This document shows positions 42,552 through 51,474 of a DNA stretch of 64,000 bases, piece after piece. Under the pieces are notes generated by a model that did not search any database, was not told the origin of the DNA, and was given only the letters and a program-made list of their open reading frames with translations. The stretch comes from Chthonomonadales bacterium. GTDB lineage: Bacteria; Armatimonadota; Chthonomonadetes; Chthonomonadales; CAJBBX01. Where the stretch lies: NCBI GenBank assembly GCA_027459625.1, contig DAIDHP010000003.1, positions 62,001-126,000 on the forward strand. Direction: 5' to 3'. The position numbers and the translations under genes were made by a program. Each line of letters begins with the position of its first letter. Within the stretch, counting starts at the first letter, position 1.

Positions 42552-44600
42552 ATGGCATTCACGGAATTATTGATAGTGTTGGCTGCGGCTCTTCCGGTTG
42601 GGTGGCTGGTCACTTCCCTGCTCGGGTTAAATTGCCGTGAGCGTATTTACCGTGGAGTCTTCGCGTTGGCGATCGGGCTCGGAATATTCTCTTACCTTAT
42701 CCTGTGCGTGGGTTTGCTGGGAGGAGTTAGTTCTTTATCTCTTACGATCAGCCTTTTCGCTCTTACAATTATAGCTTTTACAATTCTGCTAATTAGGAGA
42801 CCAAAATCCGCTTCAAAAAGCGGAACGATATCTCGTACGGAGTATCCACGTTCCAACACTGCGAAAGCATATAAATGGGCGTCTGTGATATTGCTTGCTT
42901 TTATTGGATGCCTCGTGGTTTTCTATTGTTTCGTTCCCCCCGGGGCGCATGAGTGGGACGCTCTCTCCTATCATTTGGCGGATCCCAAGATTTGGATAAT
43001 CGATCATCGCATCGTTTTTCTACCCACCGATTCACACAGCGACTTTCCTTTCCTCATGGAGATGCTTTATATGTTAGGGTTGTTGTGGAACGGGTACGCG
43101 CTTGCTAATCTTTTTCATTTCGTATTTGCCGCACTTTGCGTTGTCGCGCTGCTGAATATCGGCGAAAGGCACTTTGGTTCAACTGCAGGATTTCTCGCCG
43201 TGTTGGTTTTTGTCACCTCGCCTCTGGCGATCTGGGAAGCGAGTTGCGCCTATATCGAGATGGGAATGGCGCTCTACGCATTGCTTGCCACGGCGGCGTG
43301 CCTGGAATACTGGAAATCCTCTCATGAAAGCTGGCTTTACATAGCTGGAATATGCATGGGTCTTGGACTGGGTGTAAAGGACCTTTCCCTGATTCCCGCT
43401 TTCATTTTGCTGTTGTTGATGATCGTTCGCAAGGCGCCATGGAGACCTTTGACCACAGCCGTGATTCTCGGGGTGCTGTTCGGATGTCCCTTCTACGTGA
43501 AATCGACCGTTATGACAGGCAATCCGGTGTATCCTTTCGCTTACAGTATATTCGGCGGAAAATACTGGAACGCCGAGCTTGCGCATACCTATTCCACGGA
43601 GCAACGCAGTTTTGGCGAGAGTGGTGAGACAGATACCGTGGCTCAGGATGTGAATTTAACCCGTCCGCCATACAAGGCGCCTAATATATTCGAGAGGCTG
43701 AGAAGCTGGATTGACGCACCGTTTAAGCTTATATCCATTCCGCACATCTATTACAATTATAACGACCCGGGTATCTTCACGCAGTTAGGGTTTCTATTTC
43801 TCTCGCTGGCGCCCCTCATCTTTCTCGCTCCTGAAATATCGTTCGCGGCGAAGACCTGTCTTGTGTTGGCGGGAGGGTGGTTTCTTGGATGGGCGATAAG
43901 TATGCAGTATGTGCGTTATATCCTGCCGATGCTTCCCGTGATAGGGCTGATTGGGGGCGAGGGGGCGGCACTGACGGTACGCCGGTGGAACGCTGTCAAG
44001 TACTTGATGATTTTCACAATCATCTTGCAAACTGGGTTGTCACTTTCTTACTATATTCCGAAAATCCTTTCCGACGGGCGATTGCCGGGGATGTGGGCGG
44101 TTGTGACGAATGATGAGGCAAGATCAACATACCTCCGGGGGAACGTAAATTCCTACAGATCGGATAGATGGATTAATCGAAACACTCCTCGTAACGCCGG
44201 TGTCATACTTTACGAGGAGACCAGAGGGTATTATCTTAATCGGCGATATCTATGGGGAAATCAAGGACATTCATTGTATATCCCTTACTCTTCCTTCCGA
44301 AATGGACATCAGATGGTGAAATGGTTTGTTGATCATGGTTATCAATACGCATTGCTAAACCTTCAGTTCGCTCCGCAAAGTCAAAGTCCTGATGGCATGC
44401 ACGATTTGGCGAAAGCCGTACAAACCGGATCGGAGGGGCAATTGTTGTTGCAGTGGTATTACCCTGGAGAGTCAGGCGAGAGGTGGCGAGGTTTTTTAGG
44501 CGAGGCGTATCGTGATGGCGAAGCCATTCTGATCCCTGCCGCATCCGCGGACGCGACGGTGGTGTTTCAGTTTAAGCCGACGAATGGACATGGACTATGA
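42552..44600 (+). CDS. Multi-pass membrane protein, GT39/PMT-like glycosyltransferase candidate
   Basis: The 682-residue protein has about 13 hydrophobic spans. After the first helices, an extracytoplasmic loop begins with FVPPGAHEWDALSYHLADPKIWI and DSHSDFPFLMEML, the acidic loop-1 arrangement used by lipid-phosphosugar-dependent (GT-C) transferases. LALWLSP-like helices and VTSPLAIWEASCAYIEMGMALYALL follow. It ends in a soluble domain of about 150 residues. Such enzymes transfer sugars from polyprenyl phosphate carriers at the membrane. The next gene, also GT-like, starts at the overlapping ATGA. The nearest AGGAG is 19 bases upstream, so the start is slightly uncertain. Confidence 0.72.
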   Translation: MAFTELLIVLAAALPVGWLVTSLLGLNCRERIYRGVFALAIGLGIFSYLILCVGLLGGVSSLSLTISLFALTIIAFTILLIRRPKSASKSGTISRTEYPRSNTAKAYKWASVILLAFIGCLVVFYCFVPPGAHEWDALSYHLADPKIWIIDHRIVFLPTDSHSDFPFLMEMLYMLGLLWNGYALANLFHFVFAALCVVALLNIGERHFGSTAGFLAVLVFVTSPLAIWEASCAYIEMGMALYALLATAACLEYWKSSHESWLYIAGICMGLGLGVKDLSLIPAFILLLLMIVRKAPWRPLTTAVILGVLFGCPFYVKSTVMTGNPVYPFAYSIFGGKYWNAELAHTYSTEQRSFGESGETDTVAQDVNLTRPPYKAPNIFERLRSWIDAPFKLISIPHIYYNYNDPGIFTQLGFLFLSLAPLIFLAPEISFAAKTCLVLAGGWFLGWAISMQYVRYILPMLPVIGLIGGEGAALTVRRWNAVKYLMIFTIILQTGLSLSYYIPKILSDGRLPGMWAVVTNDEARSTYLRGNVNSYRSDRWINRNTPRNAGVILYEETRGYYLNRRYLWGNQGHSLYIPYSSFRNGHQMVKWFVDHGYQYALLNLQFAPQSQSPDGMHDLAKAVQTGSEGQLLLQWYYPGESGERWRGFLGEAYRDGEAILIPAASADATVVFQFKPTNGHGL

Positions 44601-45958
44601 GCCGTAAAAAGTACGTGGAACAGGAGCCACCTCCGCTTTCCCCGCTGCCTGATCAGCCCGTTACGCTTTCCCCTTTTCAACAATGGGCGGTCATTGCCTT
44701 TTTCATCTTGTTCGTGCTCTTCGGGATAGGGCATGTCGTGGCGACTTCGCGGCTAACCTCCGGAAGTTTCATCCAAGCCCCGGACGAGGCTGCACATATC
44801 GGCTACGTTCGGGCTTTGGCTGTGGGGCATAGATTGCCGTTGCGAAATGATCCAAAATATCCGACTTACGAATGGCATCAGCCGCCTATGTACTATTTAC
44901 TGATGACACCGTTTTACGACGCTGGAATTCTCGCCATGCGAATTCTAACGTTATTTTTCGGCTTGATAGGGGTTTTTCTCGTATACCAAACGGTGCGCCA
45001 TTTTTTTCCCAATGATCCCTCAATCGCAATTTTCGCGCTCGCTTTCACCGCACTGCTTCCCATGCGGCAGGCTACGACCGCATCCGTGGGTAACGACGCT
45101 TTGCTTGAGGTGTTTTTTACATCGATAATGAGCTTGATTTTCCTCTCCTTGCGGAAGGGATTTAATACCCCGCGCGCTGTCATGATAGGGGTTTGCTTGG
45201 GATTGGCACTGCTAACTAAGCTCACAACACTGCTCCTTTTCCCATTCCTAATTGTCGCTCTCTACTTTTTAAGATGCGAAGGAGAGACTTGGAAATCCAT
45301 TGGGCGCGGGGCTTTGCTAATCCTAGTGGTCGCTTTCGTCATCGCCTCGCCATTCTATGTTGCACGTTATCAGGAGACGAGGGAGATTGTGCCATTTCGC
45401 GCTTTTCAGCAGGAGTTCTCAGGCACAAGCAAGGCGACGGATTGGATCGGAAGACCGTTGCAGGTTAGTTGGTGGTCGGGAGCGTTGGAACCAGGCGAAA
45501 AGATGACACGCATGGGCTATTTGATGTTGCTAACGGATTGGTCCTGGCGCACTTTTTGGGCTGCGTGGACTCCACTTCGACTGGCATCCATGGGCATCCC
45601 TCTGTTTCTCTCCCCGACCCTTTACTTCGTGGAGATTATATTCGTAATTGTAGCGTTGTATGGTTTGGCGAGGTTTCATTTTGCCGAGGCGAAGAATCTA
45701 AAGAAGGCGCAAACACACGCCTTCTATCTTTGCGTGATTCTGTTCGGTTTAGTTCTTTTCTCATTTCTCGGTTTTACATGGACATGGTTTCAAGCCCAGG
45801 GAAGGTACCTATATCCCGCCATTTTGCCTATTGCGGTGTTCCTTTCATTAGGATATCTCTCGGCGTTTCCTCCGAAATACAGGAATATCGCCATGGGAGT
45901 TTTCATCATCTTTCAGTTCATGTTTTCGCTGGCGTTCCTCATTACTGTCTTTCCGTAA
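44597..45958 (+). CDS. DUF2142/GT39-like membrane protein
   Basis: 453 residues, about 10 hydrophobic spans. After the first helix comes FIQAPDEAAHIGYVRAL, then YEWHQPPMYYLLMTPF: the DE.AH and Q/hPPxYY motifs of GT39-related DUF2142 proteins, thought to be glycosyltransferases or sugar-lipid handling proteins. The C-terminal helices include FTWTWFQAQGRYLYPAI, matching the QGRYL.P motif typical of this group. The ATG overlaps the previous stop by four bases, so the two are translationally coupled. Their joint role is probably envelope glycan or lipid glycosylation. The acceptor is unknown. Confidence 0.78.
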   Translation: MSRKKYVEQEPPPLSPLPDQPVTLSPFQQWAVIAFFILFVLFGIGHVVATSRLTSGSFIQAPDEAAHIGYVRALAVGHRLPLRNDPKYPTYEWHQPPMYYLLMTPFYDAGILAMRILTLFFGLIGVFLVYQTVRHFFPNDPSIAIFALAFTALLPMRQATTASVGNDALLEVFFTSIMSLIFLSLRKGFNTPRAVMIGVCLGLALLTKLTTLLLFPFLIVALYFLRCEGETWKSIGRGALLILVVAFVIASPFYVARYQETREIVPFRAFQQEFSGTSKATDWIGRPLQVSWWSGALEPGEKMTRMGYLMLLTDWSWRTFWAAWTPLRLASMGIPLFLSPTLYFVEIIFVIVALYGLARFHFAEAKNLKKAQTHAFYLCVILFGLVLFSFLGFTWTWFQAQGRYLYPAILPIAVFLSLGYLSAFPPKYRNIAMGVFIIFQFMFSLAFLITVFP

Positions 45959-46005
45959 GTGCGGCGATATTCGGGTGGGTATGTTTGGGAGTTATAATCA
46001 TTTAA

Positions 46006-46491
46006 ATGTCTGAAACGCAAAAAATGAGTTTGGTGTTTGTCAGTTCGAGCAAAGAGGAGACGCAGGCGTTTGGCGAGCGTATGGGCGCCGTGTTGAAACC
46101 CGGGGATGTGATCTGCCTGGAAGGCGCATTGGGGACTGGGAAAACCACTTTGGCGCAAGGAATCGCCCGAGGTCTGGGAGTGATCGAGGATGTGACCAGT
46201 CCAACCTTTACCATCATCCAGGAGTATCTCTCGGGACGGATACCGCTTTGCCACTTCGACTTTTATCGCATCGAAACACCAGAGGAAATTCAGTATCTCG
46301 GTTTCGAGGATTATCTGGATTCCGACGGCGTGGTCCTCACGGAATGGCATGAGAATCTAGGCGATTACGCGCCTGTGGATAGAATCAGAATTTATCTAAG
46401 CCTCAATGAGGATGCATCTCGTCAAATTGTGGTTTGCGCGGATGGAGAGCGATATCAGGAGCGGTTAAAGGAGTTGAAAGCGAATTGTTGA
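46006..46491 (+). CDS. tsaE: tRNA threonylcarbamoyladenosine biosynthesis ATPase TsaE
   Basis: 161 residues with Walker A LEGALGTGKTTLAQGIARGLG (residues about 40-58). VTSPTFTIIQEY, LCHFDFYRIETPEEIQYLGFEDYL and VVLTEWHENLG (Walker-B-like) follow. These are the complete TsaE/YjeE signatures. It is the ATPase that drives turnover in the TsaB-TsaD-TsaE complex making the universal t6A37 modification of ANN-decoding tRNAs. It is followed at once by tsaB, which overlaps it by seven bases. tsaD is not in the window. Confidence 0.96.
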   Translation: MSETQKMSLVFVSSSKEETQAFGERMGAVLKPGDVICLEGALGTGKTTLAQGIARGLGVIEDVTSPTFTIIQEYLSGRIPLCHFDFYRIETPEEIQYLGFEDYLDSDGVVLTEWHENLGDYAPVDRIRIYLSLNEDASRQIVVCADGERYQERLKELKANC

Positions 46492-47189
46492 TATTGGCTG
46501 TCGAGACGTCAGCTGATTTATGTTCTTACGCATTAATGGACGATAATGGAATAGCTGGGGCGCGTATGTTCCGGCATCGTATGCACTTGTCCGAAAGGAT
46601 CATTATCGATATCGATACAATGCTTAGGGACGTGGATTATGCATTAAAGGATATTTCAGCCCTTGCGGTGGATATCGGTCCGGGCTCATTTATGGGGATA
46701 CGTATCGGATTAATGACGGCTAAAACTTGGTCCGACGCGCTATCCGTGCCCTTGGTTGGCATTTCCTCATTGGAGGCGGTCGCCTTTCCTTACGCCGAAT
46801 ATCCGAACGCCCAGGTGCTTTCCCTTCTCTACGCACGTCCTGGATTTCTGCATTCACAGCTATTTAAATCCATTGACGGGGAGTTGCATCCCCTATCGGA
46901 ACCACTGATGAGGACTGAGGCTGAGATTGCATCCGATTTCCAAGAGAGAAAACTGAAAGAAGTCGTGATAATATGCGGCGAAGGCTTGAAAAAAGCGACG
47001 TCCGCATTATTTCAGGGATTGAAAGAGGCGAATCACAACGTGGTGATTTGTAACCCCTTGGCGCCTATCGCATCATCCTTGGCGTTGATTGCAAGAAAAC
47101 GCTTGGAAGAAGGCGGAAATTACGACCCTATGGCGCTGAATCCGCTCTATCTCGCACCGCCGCAAATAACCATTTCCTCCAAAAAGTAA
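46485..47189 (+). CDS. tsaB: tRNA threonylcarbamoyladenosine biosynthesis protein TsaB
   Basis: The 234-residue product begins, from TTG 46485, as LLILAVETSADLCSYALMDD, the usual TsaB start; AAAGGAG lies 11 bases upstream. The signature AVDIGPGSFMGIRIGLMTAKTWSDAL corresponds to GPGSFTGLRIG of the ASKHA fold. TsaB is the catalytically inactive partner that binds TsaD. The start lies inside tsaE, indicating translational coupling. A longer in-frame reading to 46434 lacks homology and is rejected. Confidence 0.95.
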   Translation: MLILAVETSADLCSYALMDDNGIAGARMFRHRMHLSERIIIDIDTMLRDVDYALKDISALAVDIGPGSFMGIRIGLMTAKTWSDALSVPLVGISSLEAVAFPYAEYPNAQVLSLLYARPGFLHSQLFKSIDGELHPLSEPLMRTEAEIASDFQERKLKEVVIICGEGLKKATSALFQGLKEANHNVVICNPLAPIASSLALIARKRLEEGGNYDPMALNPLYLAPPQITISSKK

Positions 47190-47324
47190 AAATGCTTAGG
47201 AATAGGAATTAGCGATAAGGATGGTTACAAGCGATATCCTCTGTTCGAGCCTTTTACTAATCATGATTTTCGAGATGCCGGCAGCTTTTCCGAATTAGGC
47301 GGTTATTATGGTCAAGTGCGGGAA

Positions 47325-47960
47325 CTAATGCATTAATGCGTGGTAATTTCGCAATAAACCAATCACCTTTCCGATGATGCGGCTATCCTCGCTGTTGATT
47401 TCAATGGGTTCGTAAGCGGGGTTGGCGGGGATGAGACGCACTTTGTCATCATGGAAATGAATTCTTTTGATAGTAGCTTCTTCGCCGATCAACACCGCTA
47501 CGAGATCGCCGTTATCCGCGTGGGCTTGCGGCTTTATGACCACGAGGTCGCGCGGCATAATGTGCTCGTTGATCATGCTATCCCCTTGCACCCGAAGGCA
47601 AAACGCTCCCTGTATGTTATTGACGATCTCCTGAGGAACGGGAACCATTTGCTCCACATTTTCAGTCGCGAGAATAGGCGTGCCCGCAGCGATTGTTCCC
47701 AAAAGTGGAAGGAAACTGACATCGCGGGATGTGGGGCGCATATGGGATTTATCCACAATGGTGATTGATCGGGCGGTGTTGGAACGTTTGATGAATCCTT
47801 TTCTTTCCAATGCGTCCAAGTGAACGGTTACGCCTCTAAGGCTCGAGATTCCAAAACCATCTCCGATATCACGGATGGATGGGGGGTAGCCATGATCATC
47901 CGTGAATTCAGATATGAATTGCAGGATGCGCTCTTGCTTTTCCGTTAGACCACGTGTCAT
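47325..47960 (-). CDS. lexA: LexA SOS repressor
   Basis: I start at ATG 47960 because AAGGAGGG lies nearby upstream; a longer frame to 48014 is not needed. The 211-residue protein has the LexA winged helix (LTEKQERILQFISEFTDDHGYPPSIRDIGDGFGISSLRGVTVHLDALERKGFI). The self-cleavage bond Ala92-Gly93 lies in GTIAAGTP. The catalytic dyad is Ser128 (GDSMI) and Lys165 (TIKRI). RecA filaments trigger autocleavage and derepress DNA-repair genes. The DNA box this family member binds cannot be read with certainty. A 9-bp inverted repeat covers its own start site. The neighbouring tsaB and nusA genes are functionally unrelated. Confidence 0.95.
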   Translation of the reverse strand: MTRGLTEKQERILQFISEFTDDHGYPPSIRDIGDGFGISSLRGVTVHLDALERKGFIKRSNTARSITIVDKSHMRPTSRDVSFLPLLGTIAAGTPILATENVEQMVPVPQEIVNNIQGAFCLRVQGDSMINEHIMPRDLVVIKPQAHADNGDLVAVLIGEEATIKRIHFHDDKVRLIPANPAYEPIEINSEDSRIIGKVIGLLRNYHALMH

Positions 47961-47998
47961 GAATGTAACCCTCCTTATGTCATTAAGTGTACATTCAT
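47959..47998 (-). promoter_or_regulatory. 9-bp inverted repeat enclosing the lexA ribosome-binding site
   Basis: ATGAATGTA (47959-47967) and TACATTCAT (47990-47998) are perfect inverted arms with a 22-base spacer. On the minus strand the spacer carries AAGGAGGG, and the right arm reaches into the ATG. A TGTACA palindrome is at 47988-47993. It could be an autoregulatory LexA operator or an RNA hairpin masking translation. Confidence 0.5.
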
Positions 47999-48125
47999 AA
48001 TCGTCTACTGTCAAGTGATTCTATGGGCGATACTGGAAATATTTACACCTATTTTTTAGCGATTGTAATTATATTCTCATCATTTCTCTGTTTGATAAAC
48101 GCTCACCCCTTTCTTCATATTCTTC

Positions 48126-48154
48126 TTGTCATTTCGCCTCGCTTGTGATATAAT
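48126..48154 (+). promoter_or_regulatory. Sigma-70 promoter of the nusA transcript
   Basis: TTGTCA (48126-48131) and TATAAT (48149-48154) have a 17-base spacer and an extended -10 TG at 48146-48147. This is close to the full consensus. Transcription should start near 48161, leaving a leader of about 215 bases before nusA. Confidence 0.85.
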
Positions 48155-48182
48155 TACTTTTACAATACTCGTGCCATTAAGG

Positions 48183-48209
48183 AAGAGTGGGATTGTCGCC
48201 CGCTCTTTT
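48183..48209 (+). terminator. Terminator-like hairpin in the nusA leader (possible attenuator)
   Basis: AAGAGTGGG (48183-48191) pairs with CCCGCTCTT (48199-48207) through one G-U pair, with a 7-base loop, and ends in TTTT. It lies about 20 bases into the leader. A second GC-rich hairpin, GCCGCC/GGCGGC at 48222-48239, follows. A terminator-like hairpin placed this early upstream of nusA suggests transcript attenuation, plausibly by NusA itself. Confidence 0.6.
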
Positions 48210-48377
48210 ATGTTATCTGTGGCCGCCTCTCGGGGCGGCTTCGATTACGTTATGGGATTGACTAATAGCGAAGTTCCATGAAACGGGTGGAAAATGGCTG
48301 CTCTCGTGACGGAGAGATGATTCCGTTGTGAATTTCGCCAACGCGGGGATTACAAAAAAATATCATAAAGGAGAAAT

Positions 48378-49601
48378 ATGGCTATGAATGGGGATTTCCT
48401 CATGGCTTTACAGCAGATCGCAAAAGAGAAAGAGATATCTCCGGAAGCGTTGTTGGAGACGGTTGAGACCGCATTACTGACAGCCGCCAAAAAAAACATT
48501 CCGGGGCACGGTGATTTGCGTGTGAGGATCAACTCCTCAAAGGCGACCTTTCAAGTTCTCAGTTATAAGGTTGTGGTTGAGGGAGAACCTGAGGATGCCT
48601 GCCAAATTTCCCTGTCCGATGCGCTCGAAAAGGATCCGGATATCGTGGTTGGGGAGACTTTGGAATTGGATGTCACTCCATCCACTTTTGGGCGTATCGC
48701 GGCGCAAACGGCTAAACAGGTGGTTGTACAGCGCATTCGCGAAGCTGAGCGCGCCAGGGTCTTCGAGGAATTCAACGAGCGAGTCGGCGAAGTTCTCACT
48801 GGAACGGTACAAAGGCGTGAGCAAAAACAGGTTATCATCAATTTAGGTAAGATAGAGGCTTTTCTTCCCCAGCAGGAACAGGTGCCTTCGGAACCGTATC
48901 GCTTCAATGACCGCTTGAAGGTGTACCTTTTGGAAGTGAGAAGATCGAACAAAGGCACGCAGGTTATTGTGTCTCGCACTCATCCCAGCCTCATACGACG
49001 TCTCTTTGAACTGGAAGTTCCTGAGATATCGGATGGGACGGTAGCCATAAAATCCGTTGCGAGAGAGCCCGGCGCTCGATCAAAAATCGCCGTCTACTCC
49101 GCAGACGAGAAAGTGGATCCGGTGGGAAGCTGTGTGGGGCACCGAGGAAGCCGGGTGCAGGCGGTTGTTAACGAGCTTTATGATGAAAAAATAGATATTA
49201 TTCGATGGTTTCCAGACCCTGCGCAGTTCATTGCGGAATCACTCTCACCCGCCAAGGCGGTGAAGGTGACGATCAACGAAGATGCGAAGAGTGCGTTCGT
49301 TATCGTTCCGGACAATATGCTCTCATTGGCGATAGGCAAAAGCGGGCAGAACGTACGCCTTGCGGCGAGATTAACTGGATGGCGCATCGACATTCGAAGC
49401 GAATCCCAGGTGGCGAAAGCCACGTTGATTGCCGCCACCACTCTCAGCGATGAAACCGAGGAGGCACCCGAGACGACTGCGACTGCTCAGCCTCAATTGG
49501 GCGATGAGCTGGTTCCTCCGGTGACACGCGGAGACGAGGATATACCGGACGACACTCTCCCAATGATAGATCTGCCCGATATTGATATTGAAGAGGAATA
49601 A
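48378..49601 (+). CDS. nusA: Transcription termination/antitermination factor NusA
   Basis: 407 residues: an N-terminal RNA-polymerase-binding domain (FLMALQQIAKEKEISPEALLETVETALLTAAKK), an S1 domain (GEVLTGTVQRREQKQVIINLGKIEAFLPQQEQVP), KH1 (EVRRSNKGTQVIVSRTHPSLIRRLFELEVPEISDGTVAIK) and KH2 (VGHRGSRVQAVVNELYDEKIDIIRW, SLAIGKSGQNVRLAARLTGWRIDI). An acidic, low-complexity tail of about 50 residues follows. AAAGGAG lies 7 bases before the ATG. rimP, which usually precedes nusA, is absent. ylxR follows after 133 bases, but infB does not. Confidence 0.97.
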   Translation: MAMNGDFLMALQQIAKEKEISPEALLETVETALLTAAKKNIPGHGDLRVRINSSKATFQVLSYKVVVEGEPEDACQISLSDALEKDPDIVVGETLELDVTPSTFGRIAAQTAKQVVVQRIREAERARVFEEFNERVGEVLTGTVQRREQKQVIINLGKIEAFLPQQEQVPSEPYRFNDRLKVYLLEVRRSNKGTQVIVSRTHPSLIRRLFELEVPEISDGTVAIKSVAREPGARSKIAVYSADEKVDPVGSCVGHRGSRVQAVVNELYDEKIDIIRWFPDPAQFIAESLSPAKAVKVTINEDAKSAFVIVPDNMLSLAIGKSGQNVRLAARLTGWRIDIRSESQVAKATLIAATTLSDETEEAPETTATAQPQLGDELVPPVTRGDEDIPDDTLPMIDLPDIDIEEE

Positions 49602-49609
49602 ACTATGGC

Positions 49610-49636
49610 GAGAGGAGGGATGCTATCCTTCCTCTC
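49610..49636 (+). terminator. Strong hairpin between nusA and ylxR
   Basis: GAGAGGAGGGAT (49610-49621), loop GCT and ATCCTTCCTCTC (49625-49636) form a 12-bp stem with one G-U pair, nine bases after the nusA stop. Few Ts follow, so partial termination or an RNA processing site is as likely as a full terminator. Confidence 0.55.
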
Positions 49637-49734
49637 ATTGTCGGTTGCAATTGCCGAGCGCACAAATTATTGGGTTATATGAGCGCCGAGCGAGAATATG
49701 ACGTGTTACCAATGTCACTTGAGAATATTCAGTT

Positions 49735-50028
49735 ATGCCTTCTAAACATATTCCTATTCGCACGTGCATAGCTTGCAGAACAACCGGGGATAAACGAGGG
49801 TTGATGCGCTTGGTGCGCCGTCCGGATGGCGTCATCATGAGTGACCCTACCGGCAAGATGAACGGCCGAGGAGCGTATCTTTGCCATTCGGAGGCGTGCA
49901 TATTGAACGCTCAAAAACGCAAGAATTTGGAGAGAAGTCTTAAAGCGACAGTTCCGCCGGATTTATACGAATCCCTCCTCGCTGAAATAAGAGATAGCGC
50001 ATTGGAAGATAAGAACAATCCAAATTAA
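49735..50028 (+). CDS. ylxR: YlxR (RnpM) family RNA-binding protein
   Basis: This 97-residue protein has the family's IPIRTCIACRTTGDKRGLMRLVRRPDG start, a GKMNGRGAYLCHSEACI core (GRGAY.C) and a basic C-terminal helix. YlxR/RnpM proteins bind RNA and have been linked to RNase P. It normally lies between nusA and infB. Here it follows nusA by 133 bases, with a hairpin in the gap, but a ROK kinase comes next instead of infB. No good ribosome site is visible immediately before the ATG. Confidence 0.9.
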   Translation: MPSKHIPIRTCIACRTTGDKRGLMRLVRRPDGVIMSDPTGKMNGRGAYLCHSEACILNAQKRKNLERSLKATVPPDLYESLLAEIRDSALEDKNNPN

Positions 50029-50277
50029 TATGTTTGCTCTTGTGTTTAATGCACGTTTGTAACATAATATCCACGAGTGAAAGAATTGCATATCCCTGTC
50101 TCCTCCAAGCAGGTTATCACACTGATGGGTGGATATGCAGTTGATGCAAATAAGCCACTATGCGATGATTGCCATGGAATACCAACTCCTTGATGCGGAT
50201 GTCACATCGTTGTGGCCTCAGGGAGCGAAACGGTTACAATCTCACGTACCACATTAATTCAGATTGACGGAGATGAT

Positions 50278-51294
50278 ATGGAACACAATAGAAGTACTAG
50301 CGCACTGTTTGTAGTAGGTGTGGATCTCGGAGGAACAAACGTTAGAGCGGCGGTTGTGGATAGAAAAGCGAATATTTGCGGGCAGGCGAGAAATCCATCC
50401 GCTGCCAAACAGGGGATTCACCTGGTTGTCAATTCGTTAGTGGAAACCGTTCGCAAAGCAGTGGCGGACGCGGGGATTAAAATGACGGATATTGGCGGCA
50501 TAGGCTCCGCGGTTCCGGGGCATATCGATGCCAAGACGGGCGTGATACACTGGTCTCCGAATTTCGGCGAGGTTGTAGACGGTCAGATGCGCATCTTCCT
50601 CGAAACTCCTTATTGCGAACCGATTTCCAACGAGTTAGGAGTGCCCTCGTTTGCTGGCAATGACGCGAACATCGCGGCGCTGGGTGAATTCGAATACGGC
50701 GCGGGTAAAGACACTCAGGATATGGTGATGTTCACTCTCGGCACTGGTATCGGGGGCGGAGTGATATCAGGAGGCAAACTTGTAACCGGTAGCACAGGCG
50801 GCGCAGTGGAGATAGGGCACCATGTTATTGTTGCCAATGGCGATCAATGCGGGTGTGGGACGTTTGGGTGCATGGAAGCCTATTGCGGCACAGCAGCCAT
50901 TCTTGAGAGAGCGATGAGGAAAATAGAATCCAATCGCCAGACACTCCTCTTTGACATGCTCCAAGGGGATAAGACAACACTAACTCCAAAGATGATTGAC
51001 GATGCCGCAAAACTTGGCGATGCCGTTTCCTTGGAGGTTTTTGAAGAGACGGGTTATTACCTGGGAATTGGAATCGGGAATGCTGTGAACCTATTTAATC
51101 CGGCAGTGGTGGTGATCGGAGGAGGAATACGCAAAGCAACAGGGCTTCTTGACGCCGCGGAGCGTTCCATGCGTCGTCATACCATTCACTCCTTGGCACA
51201 TACCTGTCGGATCGCCGAGGCGCAATTGGGCGAGGATGCGGGGGTGATGGGCGCCGCCGCTTTGGCATGGAGAAAGCTTGATGGGTTGGAGTAA
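50278..51294 (+). CDS. ROK-family sugar kinase (glucokinase-like)
   Basis: 338 residues from ATG 50278, chosen because ACGGAGATGAT precedes it; a longer frame reaches back to 50212. Visible are the ATP-binding LFVVGVDLGGTNVRAAVVD, the sugar/catalytic block VPSFAGNDANIAALGEFEYGAGK and FTLGTGIGGGVI. The ROK zinc motif is EIGHHVIVANGDQCGCGTFGCMEAYCG, with His and three Cys. It phosphorylates glucose or a related hexose in the cytoplasm, consistent with the saccharide-degrading genes of the region. It ends at a terminator at 51321. True sugar specificity is not readable. Confidence 0.93.
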   Translation: MEHNRSTSALFVVGVDLGGTNVRAAVVDRKANICGQARNPSAAKQGIHLVVNSLVETVRKAVADAGIKMTDIGGIGSAVPGHIDAKTGVIHWSPNFGEVVDGQMRIFLETPYCEPISNELGVPSFAGNDANIAALGEFEYGAGKDTQDMVMFTLGTGIGGGVISGGKLVTGSTGGAVEIGHHVIVANGDQCGCGTFGCMEAYCGTAAILERAMRKIESNRQTLLFDMLQGDKTTLTPKMIDDAAKLGDAVSLEVFEETGYYLGIGIGNAVNLFNPAVVVIGGGIRKATGLLDAAERSMRRHTIHSLAHTCRIAEAQLGEDAGVMGAAALAWRKLDGLE

Positions 51295-51320
51295 GCGTTG
51301 ACATCGAAAAGGCAATTAAA

Positions 51321-51349
51321 AAGGGCGAAGCACAGAAGGCGTCGCCCTT
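51321..51349 (+). terminator. Intrinsic terminator after the ROK kinase
   Basis: AAGGGCGA (51321-51328) and TCGCCCTT (51342-51349) form an 8-bp stem with a 13-base loop. GATTTTAT follows, 27 bases after the stop. Confidence 0.7.
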
Positions 51350-51474
51350 GATTTTATAAGTTCAGGTTCTTGAGAAAATCTCTTTTTCGCACATTCCCCA
51401 TGTTGAAATGTGGAAATATAAGCGCACTATATGATTATTGCGTTCACTTTGATTGAAATGAGAATGGTCTTCAA

